Below the pieces are notes generated by a model. That model was not told the DNA's origin and did not search any database. It was given only the letters and a program-made list of their open reading frames with translations. From an uncultured Flavobacterium sp. (GTDB lineage: Bacteria; Bacteroidota; Bacteroidia; Flavobacteriales; Flavobacteriaceae): DNA of 64,000 bases. Positions 16,780-25,771 of this stretch are shown piece by piece. The position numbers and the translations under genes are program-made. Position 1 is the first letter of the stretch, and each line of letters begins with the position of its first letter. Location of the stretch: contig NZ_CAMLDD010000005.1 of assembly GCF_946478785.1 (NCBI RefSeq), positions 274,562 through 338,561 on the forward strand, given 5' to 3'.

Positions 16780-18609
16780 ATGTTAAGAATATCGGTTTCA
16801 ATTCTTTTATTACTTTTTTTATATGGCTGTAAATTAAAACAGACAGAAAAAAGTACTGCTGTAAAAATTGCTTTTATAGCCGATGCTCATTTACAGGATA
16901 TTTTTCCACAATTTGAGGATAATAATTACAAGGGAATTAAAAATCCCAAAACAGGTGAATATGCCAATATCAGAACGATGAGTTCACAATTGCATTCAAC
17001 CAGAATTTTTAATGAAAACTATTTTGCTTTTTTAGAAGCGTTAAATGATATCTCAAAAAGAGGAATCAAACAGGTTGTACTTCCTGGGGATTTTAGTGAT
17101 GACGGACAGCCGATACATGTTCGCGGACTGAGAAAAATTCTTAACGAATACTCGAAAAAATACGGAATGTCATTTTTCGTTACAACTGGAAATCATGATG
17201 CCGTGAAACCTTTTTCTCAGGAAGCCCTTAAAACTGATTTTTTAGGAAAAGATGGTAAAGAACAAATTATAAGCAGTTCTAAAACTAATTTAAAACAGCA
17301 GGAAGGCCAATTAGAACCAATCATTACAGCTGATATAAAAAATTGGGGATATAAAGAAACCCTGAATGAAATGGCAGATTTTGGATTCTTTCCAAAGAAA
17401 AGCTATTTGTATTGGGAAACCCCTTTTTCAGATTACAATTACGAAAGTTATATTTATGATAAGGCTTTAGCTGAATCTGTTTTAGAAAAAAGAACCTACG
17501 CAGTTAAAAACACCAATTTATTTCTTCCTGATGCAAGTTATCTCGTTGAACCAATCAAAGGAATCTGGCTTTTGGCGATAGATGCAAATGCCTATGTGCC
17601 GAATCAAAAATTATCAGGTCTGCCAAATGATCCTCATGATTTTTCGGGAGCAAGCATGGGTTATAATAATGTACTGATTTACAAAAGTCATTTGATTGAT
17701 TGGATCAAAAAGGTTTCGGCGGAAGCCAAAGAAAAAGGAAAAACCTTAATCGTTTTTAGCCATTATCCAATGGTTGATTTTAATGATGATGCTTCACCCG
17801 AATTAAAATTATTATTTGGTTCTAACAAAATGCAATTGTCAAGAGTTCCTAATGAAGAAGTGGCTCAAATATTTGCAGATGCAGGTATTCAGGTTCATTT
17901 TGGCGGACATATGCATATAAACGATACCGGAGTGCGAACAACTGCGAAAGGAAATACTTTATTTAATATTCAGACACCTTCATTAGCGGCTTATATGCCG
18001 GCTTATAAAATACTCACAATCCATTCTGATTCTGCTATTGAGATAGAAACAATTGTCGTGGGTTCAGTTGCAAAGTTTAATAGCTTGTTTCCTTTTTATG
18101 ATGAAGAATATGCTCATTTGCAAAATGTAAAAAGAGCAGAAATTTGGAACAAAGATATTGTTAAATCGAAAGATTATGAAGAGTTTACGCAATGGCATTT
18201 AAAGGAATTAGTAAGGTTAAGGTTTTTGCCTGAAGATTTTCCTGTTGAATTTTTAACCACCATCATAAATCTTTCCGGTACCAATTTATCGTATATCAAT
18301 AAAAATAGTGCAGAAGTTGATGCTATAATTACTGCCAATTCTTTAACCAAACAAGATTTCGAATCCTGGACTGGTTTTGATATGATATTTGATTTCTACA
18401 GGTTAAAAAGTGCAGATGAATTGGCCTTTTCTAAAATTGGAAGCAAAAGAATGAAGCAATATCAGATTGTCTGTGAACAGTTAGGAAAATCAAGAGACAA
18501 GAATTTGGTTTTATGGTCAGAAATTTTTTTGAAAACAATGAACGGAAAACCATCGAATCATTTTAAAATCAATTTAAAAACAAACCAAATTGATCGAATA
18601 ATTCCTTAA
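16780..18609 (+). CDS. Calcineurin-like metallophosphoesterase lipoprotein
   Basis: 609 residues. Signal with lipobox LLFLYGC (Cys17). All five metal-binding blocks of the metallophosphoesterase fold are visible: IADAHLQD, LPGDFSDDG, TTGNHDAV, FSHYPM and FGGHMHIND. The last ~170 residues form a helical extension (EFTQWHLKELVRLRF) that is not part of the core. Expected location: cell envelope, with phosphomonoester or phosphodiester substrates. A role in removing phosphate from phosphorylated glycans such as mannose-phosphate is conceivable given the GH92 neighbours, but is inference. Confidence 0.85.
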   Translation: MLRISVSILLLLFLYGCKLKQTEKSTAVKIAFIADAHLQDIFPQFEDNNYKGIKNPKTGEYANIRTMSSQLHSTRIFNENYFAFLEALNDISKRGIKQVVLPGDFSDDGQPIHVRGLRKILNEYSKKYGMSFFVTTGNHDAVKPFSQEALKTDFLGKDGKEQIISSSKTNLKQQEGQLEPIITADIKNWGYKETLNEMADFGFFPKKSYLYWETPFSDYNYESYIYDKALAESVLEKRTYAVKNTNLFLPDASYLVEPIKGIWLLAIDANAYVPNQKLSGLPNDPHDFSGASMGYNNVLIYKSHLIDWIKKVSAEAKEKGKTLIVFSHYPMVDFNDDASPELKLLFGSNKMQLSRVPNEEVAQIFADAGIQVHFGGHMHINDTGVRTTAKGNTLFNIQTPSLAAYMPAYKILTIHSDSAIEIETIVVGSVAKFNSLFPFYDEEYAHLQNVKRAEIWNKDIVKSKDYEEFTQWHLKELVRLRFLPEDFPVEFLTTIINLSGTNLSYINKNSAEVDAIITANSLTKQDFESWTGFDMIFDFYRLKSADELAFSKIGSKRMKQYQIVCEQLGKSRDKNLVLWSEIFLKTMNGKPSNHFKINLKTNQIDRIIP

Positions 18610-18658
18610 AAAGCTTAAATTTAGTTGTTCAAAACAGTAAACCGCATATAATTTATTT

Positions 18659-21600
18659 ATGAAACAGAACCCTTTTATATTATTCTTGTGTTTCATCACA
18701 TTTTATTATTCGCATTCGCAGAATATAAAATTCACGCATTATAATGACAACAATGGTCTGTCCCATAACTCGGTGAGGCATATTGTGCAGGATAAAAAAG
18801 GTTTTTTGTGGTTTGGGACTTTTTTTGGGCTTAATCGTTTTGACGGATATCAGTTTAAAAATTACATGAGTTCGTCACCCGGTAATAATAAATTGTACAA
18901 TGATGATATTACGGCATTAGAATTAGATGAGGCATCCAATCATTTATGGATAGGAACCAGAAAAGGTCTGACACTATTTAAAATGGATACGCATGTTTTT
19001 GTGACTTTCCTGCCTAAAAAAAATGATCCAAACAGTCTGCCCGAAGGAGAAATCAGATCGGTATATGTGGATAAATTCAAAAGGGTTTGGGTAGGTACCA
19101 AAAATCAGGGACTTTATATGTTTTATTTGAAAGAAAACAGATTCGAAAAGATTCCGATTAAAGGTTTTGATTATGTAAAGGAAATTTTTGAAGACAAAAA
19201 AGGGAATATCTGGGTTGGGAGTTATGATAAGGGATCTGTTGCCAAAATAACCTTAGACAGCAAAGGAACAATCGTGCAAATGAATAATTACACGCTTTCT
19301 GTTCCTTATTCCAGCGAAAAAAATCCCTATATTAATTTTATTTATGAAGACGCCAAAGCCGGTATTTTTGTAGGAACACGAAGAGGATTGTACAAATTAG
19401 ATAAAAAGAACGATCAGTTTGTAAATTTATATATAGAGAACAAAGAAATCAGAGGCAATTTAGGTCCGTATTTTTTATCAGTTGCTAAAGCCCCTGATGG
19501 CAAATATTGGGTAGGAACTCTTGGAGGTTTGCTGGTTTGCAAAGAATTAGAGGACATTCAAAAAGGCGATTACAAATGGTATTATTCAGTACTTTCAGAT
19601 GATACGTCAATCGTTGATAATTTGATTTCGGCTTTGTATTTTGACCGCGCAGGAGTTTTATGGATAGGCACAGAGGATGGGCTTGACAAGTTTGATCCGT
19701 ACGAAAATCAATTTACACTCAATAAAGACATCTCACGTTACATTGGCAATCAGGCACCGCGTATAAGAGGGTTTTCTAAAACGCATGACGGAAAAGTAAT
19801 CGTGGCAACCAGTCACAACGGACTTTTTATTTCAAGCCCAAAAGGTTTTATTCCGTTATACAACAAATCGATTGATATATCCAGCATCTATTCTGAAGAT
19901 GGCAAAATATTTTATTGTGGTCTTTGGGATGGTAAAATGCTGGTTTATAACTACAGTACAAATTCATCAAAAGAAGTTAATGTGGGGTTTGATACCTCGC
20001 CAATATTTGCTTTTAATAAAATTGGAGATGACTCAATGATGGTAGGCTCATTTGGAGAAGGAGCGGTTATAGTTAATACAAAAACTTTAGAAGTGCAAGC
20101 CTCCAAAGGAAAGTTATTACCGGGTTTTCAGATAAATGCGATAGAAAAAGATGCTCAAAACAATGTATGGTTTGCTACAGAAACGGGTGTAGTGAAATAT
20201 AATACGATATCAGGCAAAATAGAGGCTTATAAATCACTTTCTAAAAAAGAAAATGGTCAGTCTAACGAAGACAATGTTAGTGATATCATGATTGATAAAA
20301 AAGGAAAAATATGGGCCTCTACACGTTTTGGTCTATGCCAGTACAATCCTAAAAAGAACACTTTTTCAACAATAAAAAACTTTAAGGAAATCTCTGGTAC
20401 CTGGATTACCGATATGCTATCAGATGCAAACGGAAATTTATGGCTGAATATCAATAACAACAGTATTGCCTGGGTAAAATCTGATTTAAAAGATATCAAT
20501 ATTTACCATGTAAACAGCGGGAACAGGCTGGATGTTTTTAGTTCAAGCGGTTTTTTCAATTTTAATTCCAATATTTACCTGGGAGGTAAAAATGGTATTA
20601 TTTCTTTTTCGCCGCACACAATGAAAAGAAATAACTGGTCACCTGAACCCGTTATTTCCGAATTTAAAATTCAGAACGAAGAAGTCTTTCCCGAAATGGA
20701 AATTAATGGGGATATTCCGCTTTCAAGGGATCTTAATTATGGAAAAAAGGTAGAACTCAATTATAAAAACCGAAATTTTTCACTTCAGTTTTCGACTCCG
20801 TCATTTGCAAACGAAAAACTTAATAAGTTTCAATATATGCTGGAAGGCTTTGACAAAAATTGGATTACAGCAAACAGTAACTCAAGAACCGTTCAGTATA
20901 CCAATCTTTTTCCGGGCAATTATGTGTTCAAAATTAAATCCAGTAACAGTGACGGGCATTGGAGCAAGGTGGTTTCTTATCAAATTAAGGTACTTCCGCC
21001 TTTTTGGCTGACGCCAATATCTTTTTTATTCTTCTTTTTACTGCTGGTTGCTGTTTTTTATTTTATCAGAAGAGAAATTAAAAATCGTATCCAGTTAAAA
21101 CAGGAATTGCTTACTGAAAAAGTAAACAGGGAACATGACATTAAGCTCAATAATGAAAAACTTCGCTTTTTTACGAATATTTCGCATGAATTAAGAACTC
21201 CGCTGACCCTTATTTTAGGTCCTGCCAAACAATTATTGGATGAAAGCAACAATGCAACCGATTATGAAAAAAGCAGGTACAATTTAATTTATCAAAATGC
21301 CAGCAGGCTTTTAAACCTGGTTAATCAGGTGCTCGATTTTAGAAAAGCGCAGTCTGGTGAATTAAAACTTAAAGTTTCAAAAACAGATATTCTGACCTAT
21401 TCTAAAAATATCTTCGATTCGTTTAAGGAAATGGCGTACAACAAAAAAATTAAATTAAATTTTGTAGCTGAGGCTGACAATATAACGGGTTGGATAGACA
21501 ATGATAAATATGATAAAATCCTTTACAATCTCTTGTCTAATGCCTTGAAGTTTACTAATAAATACGGAAATGTAGATTTATTTATCAGGCTAAAAAACAG

Positions 21601-22693
21601 TTCTGAAGAAATATTAATCCTGGAAGTTATCGATGATGGAATTGGAATTCCGTTAAAAAGCCAGGAAAAAATATTTAAACGATTTTATCAGGCTACCAAT
21701 AGCAAAGCCCATAATACAGGATCAGGTATTGGTCTTTCTTTAGTTAAATCCCTGGTTGCGCTTCACAAAGGATCCATAACCGTAGAAAGTGCACTGGGAA
21801 AGGGAAGTACATTTAAGGTTGAGATTCCTATAGACCGTATTTCGTATGAAACTAAGGAAGTATTTGAATATGCTTTGAAAAATGATAACCTAAGCATGCT
21901 AATTCCTGAAAAAGCAGCTAAAAAAACCATTCAGAACACAGAATTAAAACAAAAAATACTGGTTATTGAAGATAATACGGAGCTTAGAAAATATCTGGTT
22001 GATTTTCTCTCGGATTATTACAAGGTTTATGACGCAGAAAATGGGGAAGAAGGTCTTAAAATCTGTCGACAAATAAAACCTATTTTATGCGTTGCCGATG
22101 TGATGATGCCAGTAATGGACGGGCTCGAGTTTTGTAAAGAACTAAAGAATGATGAATTTATCAGCCATATACCTGTTGTATTGCTTACAGCACTTGGAGA
22201 AAATGTTGACAAAGTTAAAGGATATGAAATTGGTGCCGATGGTTACCTGGTTAAACCTTTTGAACCATCGCTATTAAAAACAGTTATCGAAAACATCATA
22301 AAGTCAAGATTAGATCTTAAAGTGAAATTTTCCGGTGAAGTAGAAAGCAAAGTCAGTTTGTTGACCCATTCGCCAATTGATGAGGAGTTCATGGAAAGAA
22401 TTACAAATCTGATTAACGATAACCTGAGCGAAGAAGATTTGTCAACTGAATTTCTTTGTGATAAACTTGGTGTAAGTTCTTCAAAATTGTACAGAAAAAT
22501 TAAAGAGCTGACCGATTTGGCTCCAAACGAATTTATCAGAACAATACGCCTGAAAAAATCGGCAGAATTGCTGAAAACAAAAAAATACAACGTTTCTGAA
22601 GTTACCAATTTGGTAGGTTTTAATGATCCGTTGTATTTCAGCAGATGTTTTAAAAAGCAGTTCGGTTTTCCTCCAAGTAAGCTGATTAACTAA
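18659..22693 (+). CDS. Hybrid two-component system regulator (sensor kinase, receiver and AraC DNA-binding domain in one chain)
   Basis: 1344 residues. Order: signal peptide (1-20), ligand-sensing two-component-regulator propeller repeats (about 25-640, e.g. GLSHNSVRHIVQD, GFLWFGTFFGLNRFDGY), Y_Y_Y domain (about 705-780, FQYMLEGFDKNW), one membrane helix (about 785-808), HisKA with phospho-acceptor His843 in TNISHELRTPLTL, HATPase (GIGIPLKSQEKIFKRFYQ, GSGIGLSLVKS), receiver domain with phospho-acceptor Asp1147 (VADVMMPVMDG) and a C-terminal AraC helix-turn-helix pair (about 1245-1344). Such proteins sense oligosaccharide in the periplasm and activate their own locus. A degenerate copy of its 3' end lies 340 bp downstream (23031-23208). 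Confidence 0.95.
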   Translation: MKQNPFILFLCFITFYYSHSQNIKFTHYNDNNGLSHNSVRHIVQDKKGFLWFGTFFGLNRFDGYQFKNYMSSSPGNNKLYNDDITALELDEASNHLWIGTRKGLTLFKMDTHVFVTFLPKKNDPNSLPEGEIRSVYVDKFKRVWVGTKNQGLYMFYLKENRFEKIPIKGFDYVKEIFEDKKGNIWVGSYDKGSVAKITLDSKGTIVQMNNYTLSVPYSSEKNPYINFIYEDAKAGIFVGTRRGLYKLDKKNDQFVNLYIENKEIRGNLGPYFLSVAKAPDGKYWVGTLGGLLVCKELEDIQKGDYKWYYSVLSDDTSIVDNLISALYFDRAGVLWIGTEDGLDKFDPYENQFTLNKDISRYIGNQAPRIRGFSKTHDGKVIVATSHNGLFISSPKGFIPLYNKSIDISSIYSEDGKIFYCGLWDGKMLVYNYSTNSSKEVNVGFDTSPIFAFNKIGDDSMMVGSFGEGAVIVNTKTLEVQASKGKLLPGFQINAIEKDAQNNVWFATETGVVKYNTISGKIEAYKSLSKKENGQSNEDNVSDIMIDKKGKIWASTRFGLCQYNPKKNTFSTIKNFKEISGTWITDMLSDANGNLWLNINNNSIAWVKSDLKDINIYHVNSGNRLDVFSSSGFFNFNSNIYLGGKNGIISFSPHTMKRNNWSPEPVISEFKIQNEEVFPEMEINGDIPLSRDLNYGKKVELNYKNRNFSLQFSTPSFANEKLNKFQYMLEGFDKNWITANSNSRTVQYTNLFPGNYVFKIKSSNSDGHWSKVVSYQIKVLPPFWLTPISFLFFFLLLVAVFYFIRREIKNRIQLKQELLTEKVNREHDIKLNNEKLRFFTNISHELRTPLTLILGPAKQLLDESNNATDYEKSRYNLIYQNASRLLNLVNQVLDFRKAQSGELKLKVSKTDILTYSKNIFDSFKEMAYNKKIKLNFVAEADNITGWIDNDKYDKILYNLLSNALKFTNKYGNVDLFIRLKNSSEEILILEVIDDGIGIPLKSQEKIFKRFYQATNSKAHNTGSGIGLSLVKSLVALHKGSITVESALGKGSTFKVEIPIDRISYETKEVFEYALKNDNLSMLIPEKAAKKTIQNTELKQKILVIEDNTELRKYLVDFLSDYYKVYDAENGEEGLKICRQIKPILCVADVMMPVMDGLEFCKELKNDEFISHIPVVLLTALGENVDKVKGYEIGADGYLVKPFEPSLLKTVIENIIKSRLDLKVKFSGEVESKVSLLTHSPIDEEFMERITNLINDNLSEEDLSTEFLCDKLGVSSSKLYRKIKELTDLAPNEFIRTIRLKKSAELLKTKKYNVSEVTNLVGFNDPLYFSRCFKKQFGFPPSKLIN

Positions 22694-22782
22694 AATTTTT
22701 TCATGGCTTTTTTAATAGATTGTTAAAATGATAGCGTTACTTAAAAAATAATAGTCCAGTTAAGATTGTTTGTGTTTTTTTT

Positions 22783-22922
22783 TGAATAGCCTCCTGCTTT
22801 AGCTGGAGGTAAATTAATTTGAAAGATAAATTGGCTTTAGCCAAAAAAAAAGCTACAATATTTGGCTAAAGCCCTTAGCTAATTTAAATCATCCTCCTCC
22901 AGCGAAAGCAGGAGGCAATTCA
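22783..22922. repeat. Palindromic intergenic repeat element
   Basis: Two 27-bp arms (22783-22809 and 22896-22922) are inverted copies with two mismatches around CCTCCTGCTTTAGCTGGAGG. A second inner pair (22831-22845 and 22861-22873) contains TTGGCTTTAGCC and GGCTAAAGCC. The whole could fold into one long cruciform. Elements of this type are scattered in flavobacterial genomes (established impression, not searched). It also may end transcription of the regulator gene. Confidence 0.75.
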
Positions 22923-23030
22923 AAATTTTCTTTTATAAAATAGAACTCAACTCATAAAATCAAATCTTATAGACTTGAAGCATGTAGCAGTTTATCTACT
23001 ATTCCTGTTGTTAAAAACTATGTAAAATCA

Positions 23031-23208
23031 ATTTGGCTCCAAACGAATTATCAGAACAATACGCCTGAAAAAATTGGCAGAATTGCTGAAAACAAAAAAA
23101 CACAACGTTTCTTAAGTTACCAATTTGGTAGGTTTTAATGATCCGTTGTATTTCAGCAGATGTTTTAAAAAGCAGTTCGGTTTTCTTCCAAGCAAGCTGA
23201 TTAATTAA
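23031..23208 (+). pseudogene. Degenerate duplicate of the 3' end of the hybrid regulator gene
   Basis: These 178 bases repeat bases 22515-22693, the last 59 codons of the AraC domain, almost letter for letter. One base is missing (GAATTATC instead of GAATTTATC), a GAA codon has become TAA, and a few other substitutions are present. It has no start and no upstream part, so it is a relic. The rest of the 22694-23383 interval holds the palindrome at 22783-22922 and otherwise nothing recognised. Confidence 0.9.
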
Positions 23209-23383
23209 AATTTTAATCTTTTTTAAAATCCAAAATTCAATGTTTTGTGAGCAGTTTTTTTCAGCCCGAGATAAAATCGTAATTGATATTATAAGCATTT
23301 TGTAGCATATCTACCTGTCGATGTCCTTTTATATAGTTGTAATTCTTTTGTGTTTTATGCAATTGACTATATTTTTTTCAACA

Positions 23384-23415
23384 AAAAACCACAGCTTATT
23401 ACGGCTGTGGGTTTT
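23384..23415 (-). terminator. Hairpin terminator, array copy 1
   Basis: On the minus strand AAAAACCCACAGC pairs with GCTGTGGTTTTT around a 7-base loop, followed by a T-rich run. Near-identical hairpins end the other cassettes at 25720-25752, 27898-27928 and 28802-28834. Confidence 0.8.
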
Positions 23416-23421
23416 TGTCAT

Positions 23422-23520
23422 AAATTTAGAAAACTTTTACTGCTTGGTTAGCGGAATTTATTCTGTAGGTAAGAATGCCTGCACTAACGATTGAAATAAG
23501 TTTTCGTCATCGGAATTAAT
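23422..23520 (-). repeat. Conserved spacer with a vestigial small-gene 3' end, copy 1
   Basis: The spacer between hairpin and gene is repeated at 27935-28035 and 28840-28940. On the minus strand it reads FLPTE-stop-IPLTKQ-stop, a decayed version of the ending ILPTETPVTLVKQ of the paralogous genes at 25772 and 26421. It therefore marks an older gene end left behind by recombination. Confidence 0.7.
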
Positions 23521-24112
23521 TATTTTTATTCAACGTTAACTTAACGTTTTCCGGAAAAAGAGATTTAACACGTTTCTTTTCTAGGCATTCCTCTATGCGC
23601 CAAAGATCGAAAGGATTTCGCGAATATAAAAATTCTAGGGTTGTTGAGCTTAACGCTTTTAGCCTGACCCACCCTTTTTCCCCACAATGATAATTAACAC
23701 CCCAATAATTAAGTACATAAGAAAGGTTTTTATCGAAACAATCTGCCGACAATTCCCGTTCTTTGCTATTTCTAGAATCTTCTAGTATGGTACCCGTGCT
23801 ATTATCAACTATAGAATGATGAACTTTTAATTCGTCAATTAAAATACCGTAAGAATTTTTTTTGATTTTTGTGACATAAAAAGTGTATGTCTTATTATCT
23901 ATACTTCCCTGCCAAGTGCCTATGAAAGGATCCATCAAGTGGTTTACATCCTTTAAATAAGTACCGTCAGCCATACCTCCTTTACCTGATTCTATATAAT
24001 CAATATGTTTCTCTACAGGTATTATGGTTTGTGCTTTTGTTTGTCCTACAAATAATAAGAGCAAGGCTAGTATATATGTATTTTTTATGGTGTTCCATTT
24101 TATTTGTTGCAT
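23516..24112 (-). CDS. DUF6705-like small secreted protein, array paralog 1
   Basis: 198 residues. Signal peptide ends at GQTKAQ (about residue 28). Family core: DVNHLMDPFIGTWQGSIDNKTYTFYVTK (in the first half, lipocalin-like GTWQG), then HSIVDNSTGTILEDSRNS, a cysteine at DCFDK and another at HCGEKGWVRLK, and the end PENVKLTLNKNN. The first ~85 codons are almost identical to the paralog at 28035, while the second half has diverged, a mosaic pattern. Its start overlaps the end of a miniature remnant of the large gene (24100-24261). Family name is from memory; function unknown. An immunity or partner role is inferred from cassette order. Confidence 0.75.
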   Translation of the reverse strand: MQQIKWNTIKNTYILALLLLFVGQTKAQTIIPVEKHIDYIESGKGGMADGTYLKDVNHLMDPFIGTWQGSIDNKTYTFYVTKIKKNSYGILIDELKVHHSIVDNSTGTILEDSRNSKERELSADCFDKNLSYVLNYWGVNYHCGEKGWVRLKALSSTTLEFLYSRNPFDLWRIEECLEKKRVKSLFPENVKLTLNKNN

Positions 24113-24297
24113 GGTGTTTCTTTTATTTGATTGTTTGCATCTAGCTCTATTTTTTTTGCCCCGGTATCATCTACCTGATACAAAGCAATATCTGTAATTT
24201 TTAAAGTGTCCCGCATAAAAATAAAAAATCCGTTCATATCACCGTCGTTGTCCAGAAACCAGTATTATAGCTTTTTTTCAACAAAAAACCACAGCTT
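23882..24297. repeat. Long direct repeat, first copy
   Basis: About 416 bp match 28401-28816 at a constant offset of 4519 bp with a single difference noticed by eye (ATGT versus ACGT near the left end). The repeat spans the first halves of two small genes, the miniature remnant upstream of each and one hairpin arm. Such near-identity implies recent duplication or gene conversion. Confidence 0.85.
24100..24261 (-). pseudogene. Miniature remnant of the large C-terminal cassette, copy 1
   Basis: An open frame of 53 codons joins the start of the calcium-motif repeat (WFLDNDGDMNG) directly to the last third of the C-terminal domain (FMRDTLKITDIALYQVD to KETPCNK). About 240 internal codons seen in the full gene are missing. 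A stop codon precedes the Trp and no start is seen. The end overlaps the ATG of the next small gene by 13 bp, as in the longer cassettes. Confidence 0.8.
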
Positions 24298-24833
24298 CCA
24301 GGGCATTCGTCTTTGCGTCGAAGATCTAAAGGATTTAGCGTATAAATAAATCGCATAGTTGTTGGGCTTACTGATTTTAGCCTGATCCAACCTTTGTTTC
24401 CACAACGTGAATTATCGCCCAAATAATTAAGCATGTAATCGGAAGGGTCTTCTTTTCTGAAGCAATCCCCTTTTATGTAAATTCTACTGGTATTTCGGGT
24501 ATCTTCTAGTATGACACCTGTGCTATTATCAACTATATAATGACGAACTTCTAATTCATCAAACGAATTAGTACGACCTTGTGTTGTTTTTTTTGTAACA
24601 TAAAAAGTATATGTTTTATTATCCATACTTCCCTGCCAGGTACCTATCAAAGGATCCATCAAATGATTTACATCTTTAAAATAAGTGTTAGTAACAATAC
24701 CTTTACCACCTCCTATGTAATCAATATGTTTCTCTATTGGTACAATATTTTGTGCTTTTGTCTGCCCTACAAACAGCAGGAGAAAAGCTAATATGTATTT
24801 AATTTTCAATGTATTAATCTTTATTTGTTGCAT
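24234..24833 (-). CDS. DUF6705-like small secreted protein, chimeric C-terminus
   Basis: 199 residues. Signal peptide to VGQTKAQN, then the family core (DPLIGTWQGSMDNKTYTFYVTK, RHYIVDNSTGVILEDTRN, SRCGNKGWIRLKSVSPTTMRF). At DECPG the normal ending (GGKRVKSLFPENVDLILNK in paralogs) is lost. The frame instead reads through one arm of a hairpin and into the miniature remnant, giving SCGFLLKKSYNTGFWTTTVI. So the gene is truncated by a recombination join and may be non-functional. The start overlaps the stop of the upstream cassette by 13 bp. Confidence 0.65.
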   Translation of the reverse strand: MQQIKINTLKIKYILAFLLLFVGQTKAQNIVPIEKHIDYIGGGKGIVTNTYFKDVNHLMDPLIGTWQGSMDNKTYTFYVTKKTTQGRTNSFDELEVRHYIVDNSTGVILEDTRNTSRIYIKGDCFRKEDPSDYMLNYLGDNSRCGNKGWIRLKSVSPTTMRFIYTLNPLDLRRKDECPGSCGFLLKKSYNTGFWTTTVI

Positions 24834-25695
24834 GGTGTTTCTTTTATTTGATTATTTGCATCTAGCTCGATTTTTTTTGACCCGGTATCGTCTACCTGAT
24901 ACAAGGCAATATCTGTAATTTTTAAAGTGTCCCGCATAAAAAGAAGTAATGCTTCAATTTGACCATAATCAGGGTTCTTAGCTAATGCTATAAATTTATC
25001 TAGATTTTCGTCTGTATCAATAAGGTCCCTTTTTGCTTTGAGTTGCTCCCAAGACAGATTGTCTGCCTGCCCGGTGTAGCGCAACTGAAAATACCCAAGG
25101 CTATTTATAGTACCGCTATAATTATTTCCCGGGTCTGTACCCATAGAACGAACGAAATGATAATCTGTATAAATTGTAGCAATATCCGTAGGTGAAGGCA
25201 TGGGAAAAACACGATTTACCACTCCATTTGCGTCTATGAATTGCTTTGTATGTACGTGGTTTGTATTTTGAGCCGGTCCTGATCCAGAAGGCACAAAAAC
25301 ACCCGGCTGACCTTCAAATACTTCCATAGGATAATAATTACCATCTTTAGCCTGAAAAGTACCTGTCTCATTATTCAAATCTAGTTTTTTTGGATCTTTA
25401 AGATTTACCAGCATTTCCTTGAATTTTGCATCAGCCAATGCTTTTTTAATTTCGTCACACGAATCAGGCAGCGGCACATCCTTCACACACTCACAATTTA
25501 CCAAACTAGATCCCGCAGGACAAACTGTTTTATTGGTACAGGGCGGTTTCGTTGGTGTCTGGGTATCACAATCAGTTGTCTTTGATGCATTAGTATCATC
25601 ACAATCAGCCCCTTTTGTGTTGTTTGTCCATTCAGAACCGGGACTGGCCCTTGCGCAACTCCGTGATAACCATCGCCATCCTTGTCCAGAAACTA
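24821..25695 (-). pseudogene. Silent C-terminal cassette of the large secreted protein, frameshifted
   Basis: Homologous to residues about 298-589 of the protein at 29520-31289. It begins exactly at the WFLDKDGDGYH boundary (Trp codon now TAG) right after a hairpin, has no start or signal peptide, and carries a small deletion that shifts frame between GYHGVAQG and SPGSEW. Downstream it is intact: CTNKTVCPAGSSLVNCECV, CDEIKKALADAKFKEML, NHVHTKQF, PMPSPTDI and KETPCNK. The intact part opens as 227 codons from 25504 (an ATG or alternative start there is not convincing). Best read as a recombination donor or relic. Confidence 0.75.
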
Positions 25696-25719
25696 GTATT
25701 ATTGTTCTTTTTTTTCAAC

Positions 25720-25752
25720 AAAAAACCACAGCTTATTACGGCTGTGGGTTTT
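25720..25752 (-). terminator. Hairpin terminator, array copy 2
   Basis: On the minus strand AAAACCCACAGCC pairs with GCTGTGGTTTTTT, followed by a T-rich run. It ends the pair of small genes at 25772-27014. Confidence 0.8.
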
Positions 25753-25771
25753 GTCTTAATTTAGAAAACTT

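Noticed and set aside
22243..22608. 121-codon minus-strand frame inside the hybrid regulator
   Set aside because: Antisense to the AraC domain, which is clearly coding on the plus strand.
22783..22922. CRISPR-like repeats or small RNA gene
   Set aside because: Only one inverted pair, no regular direct repeats or spacers; a single palindromic element explains it.
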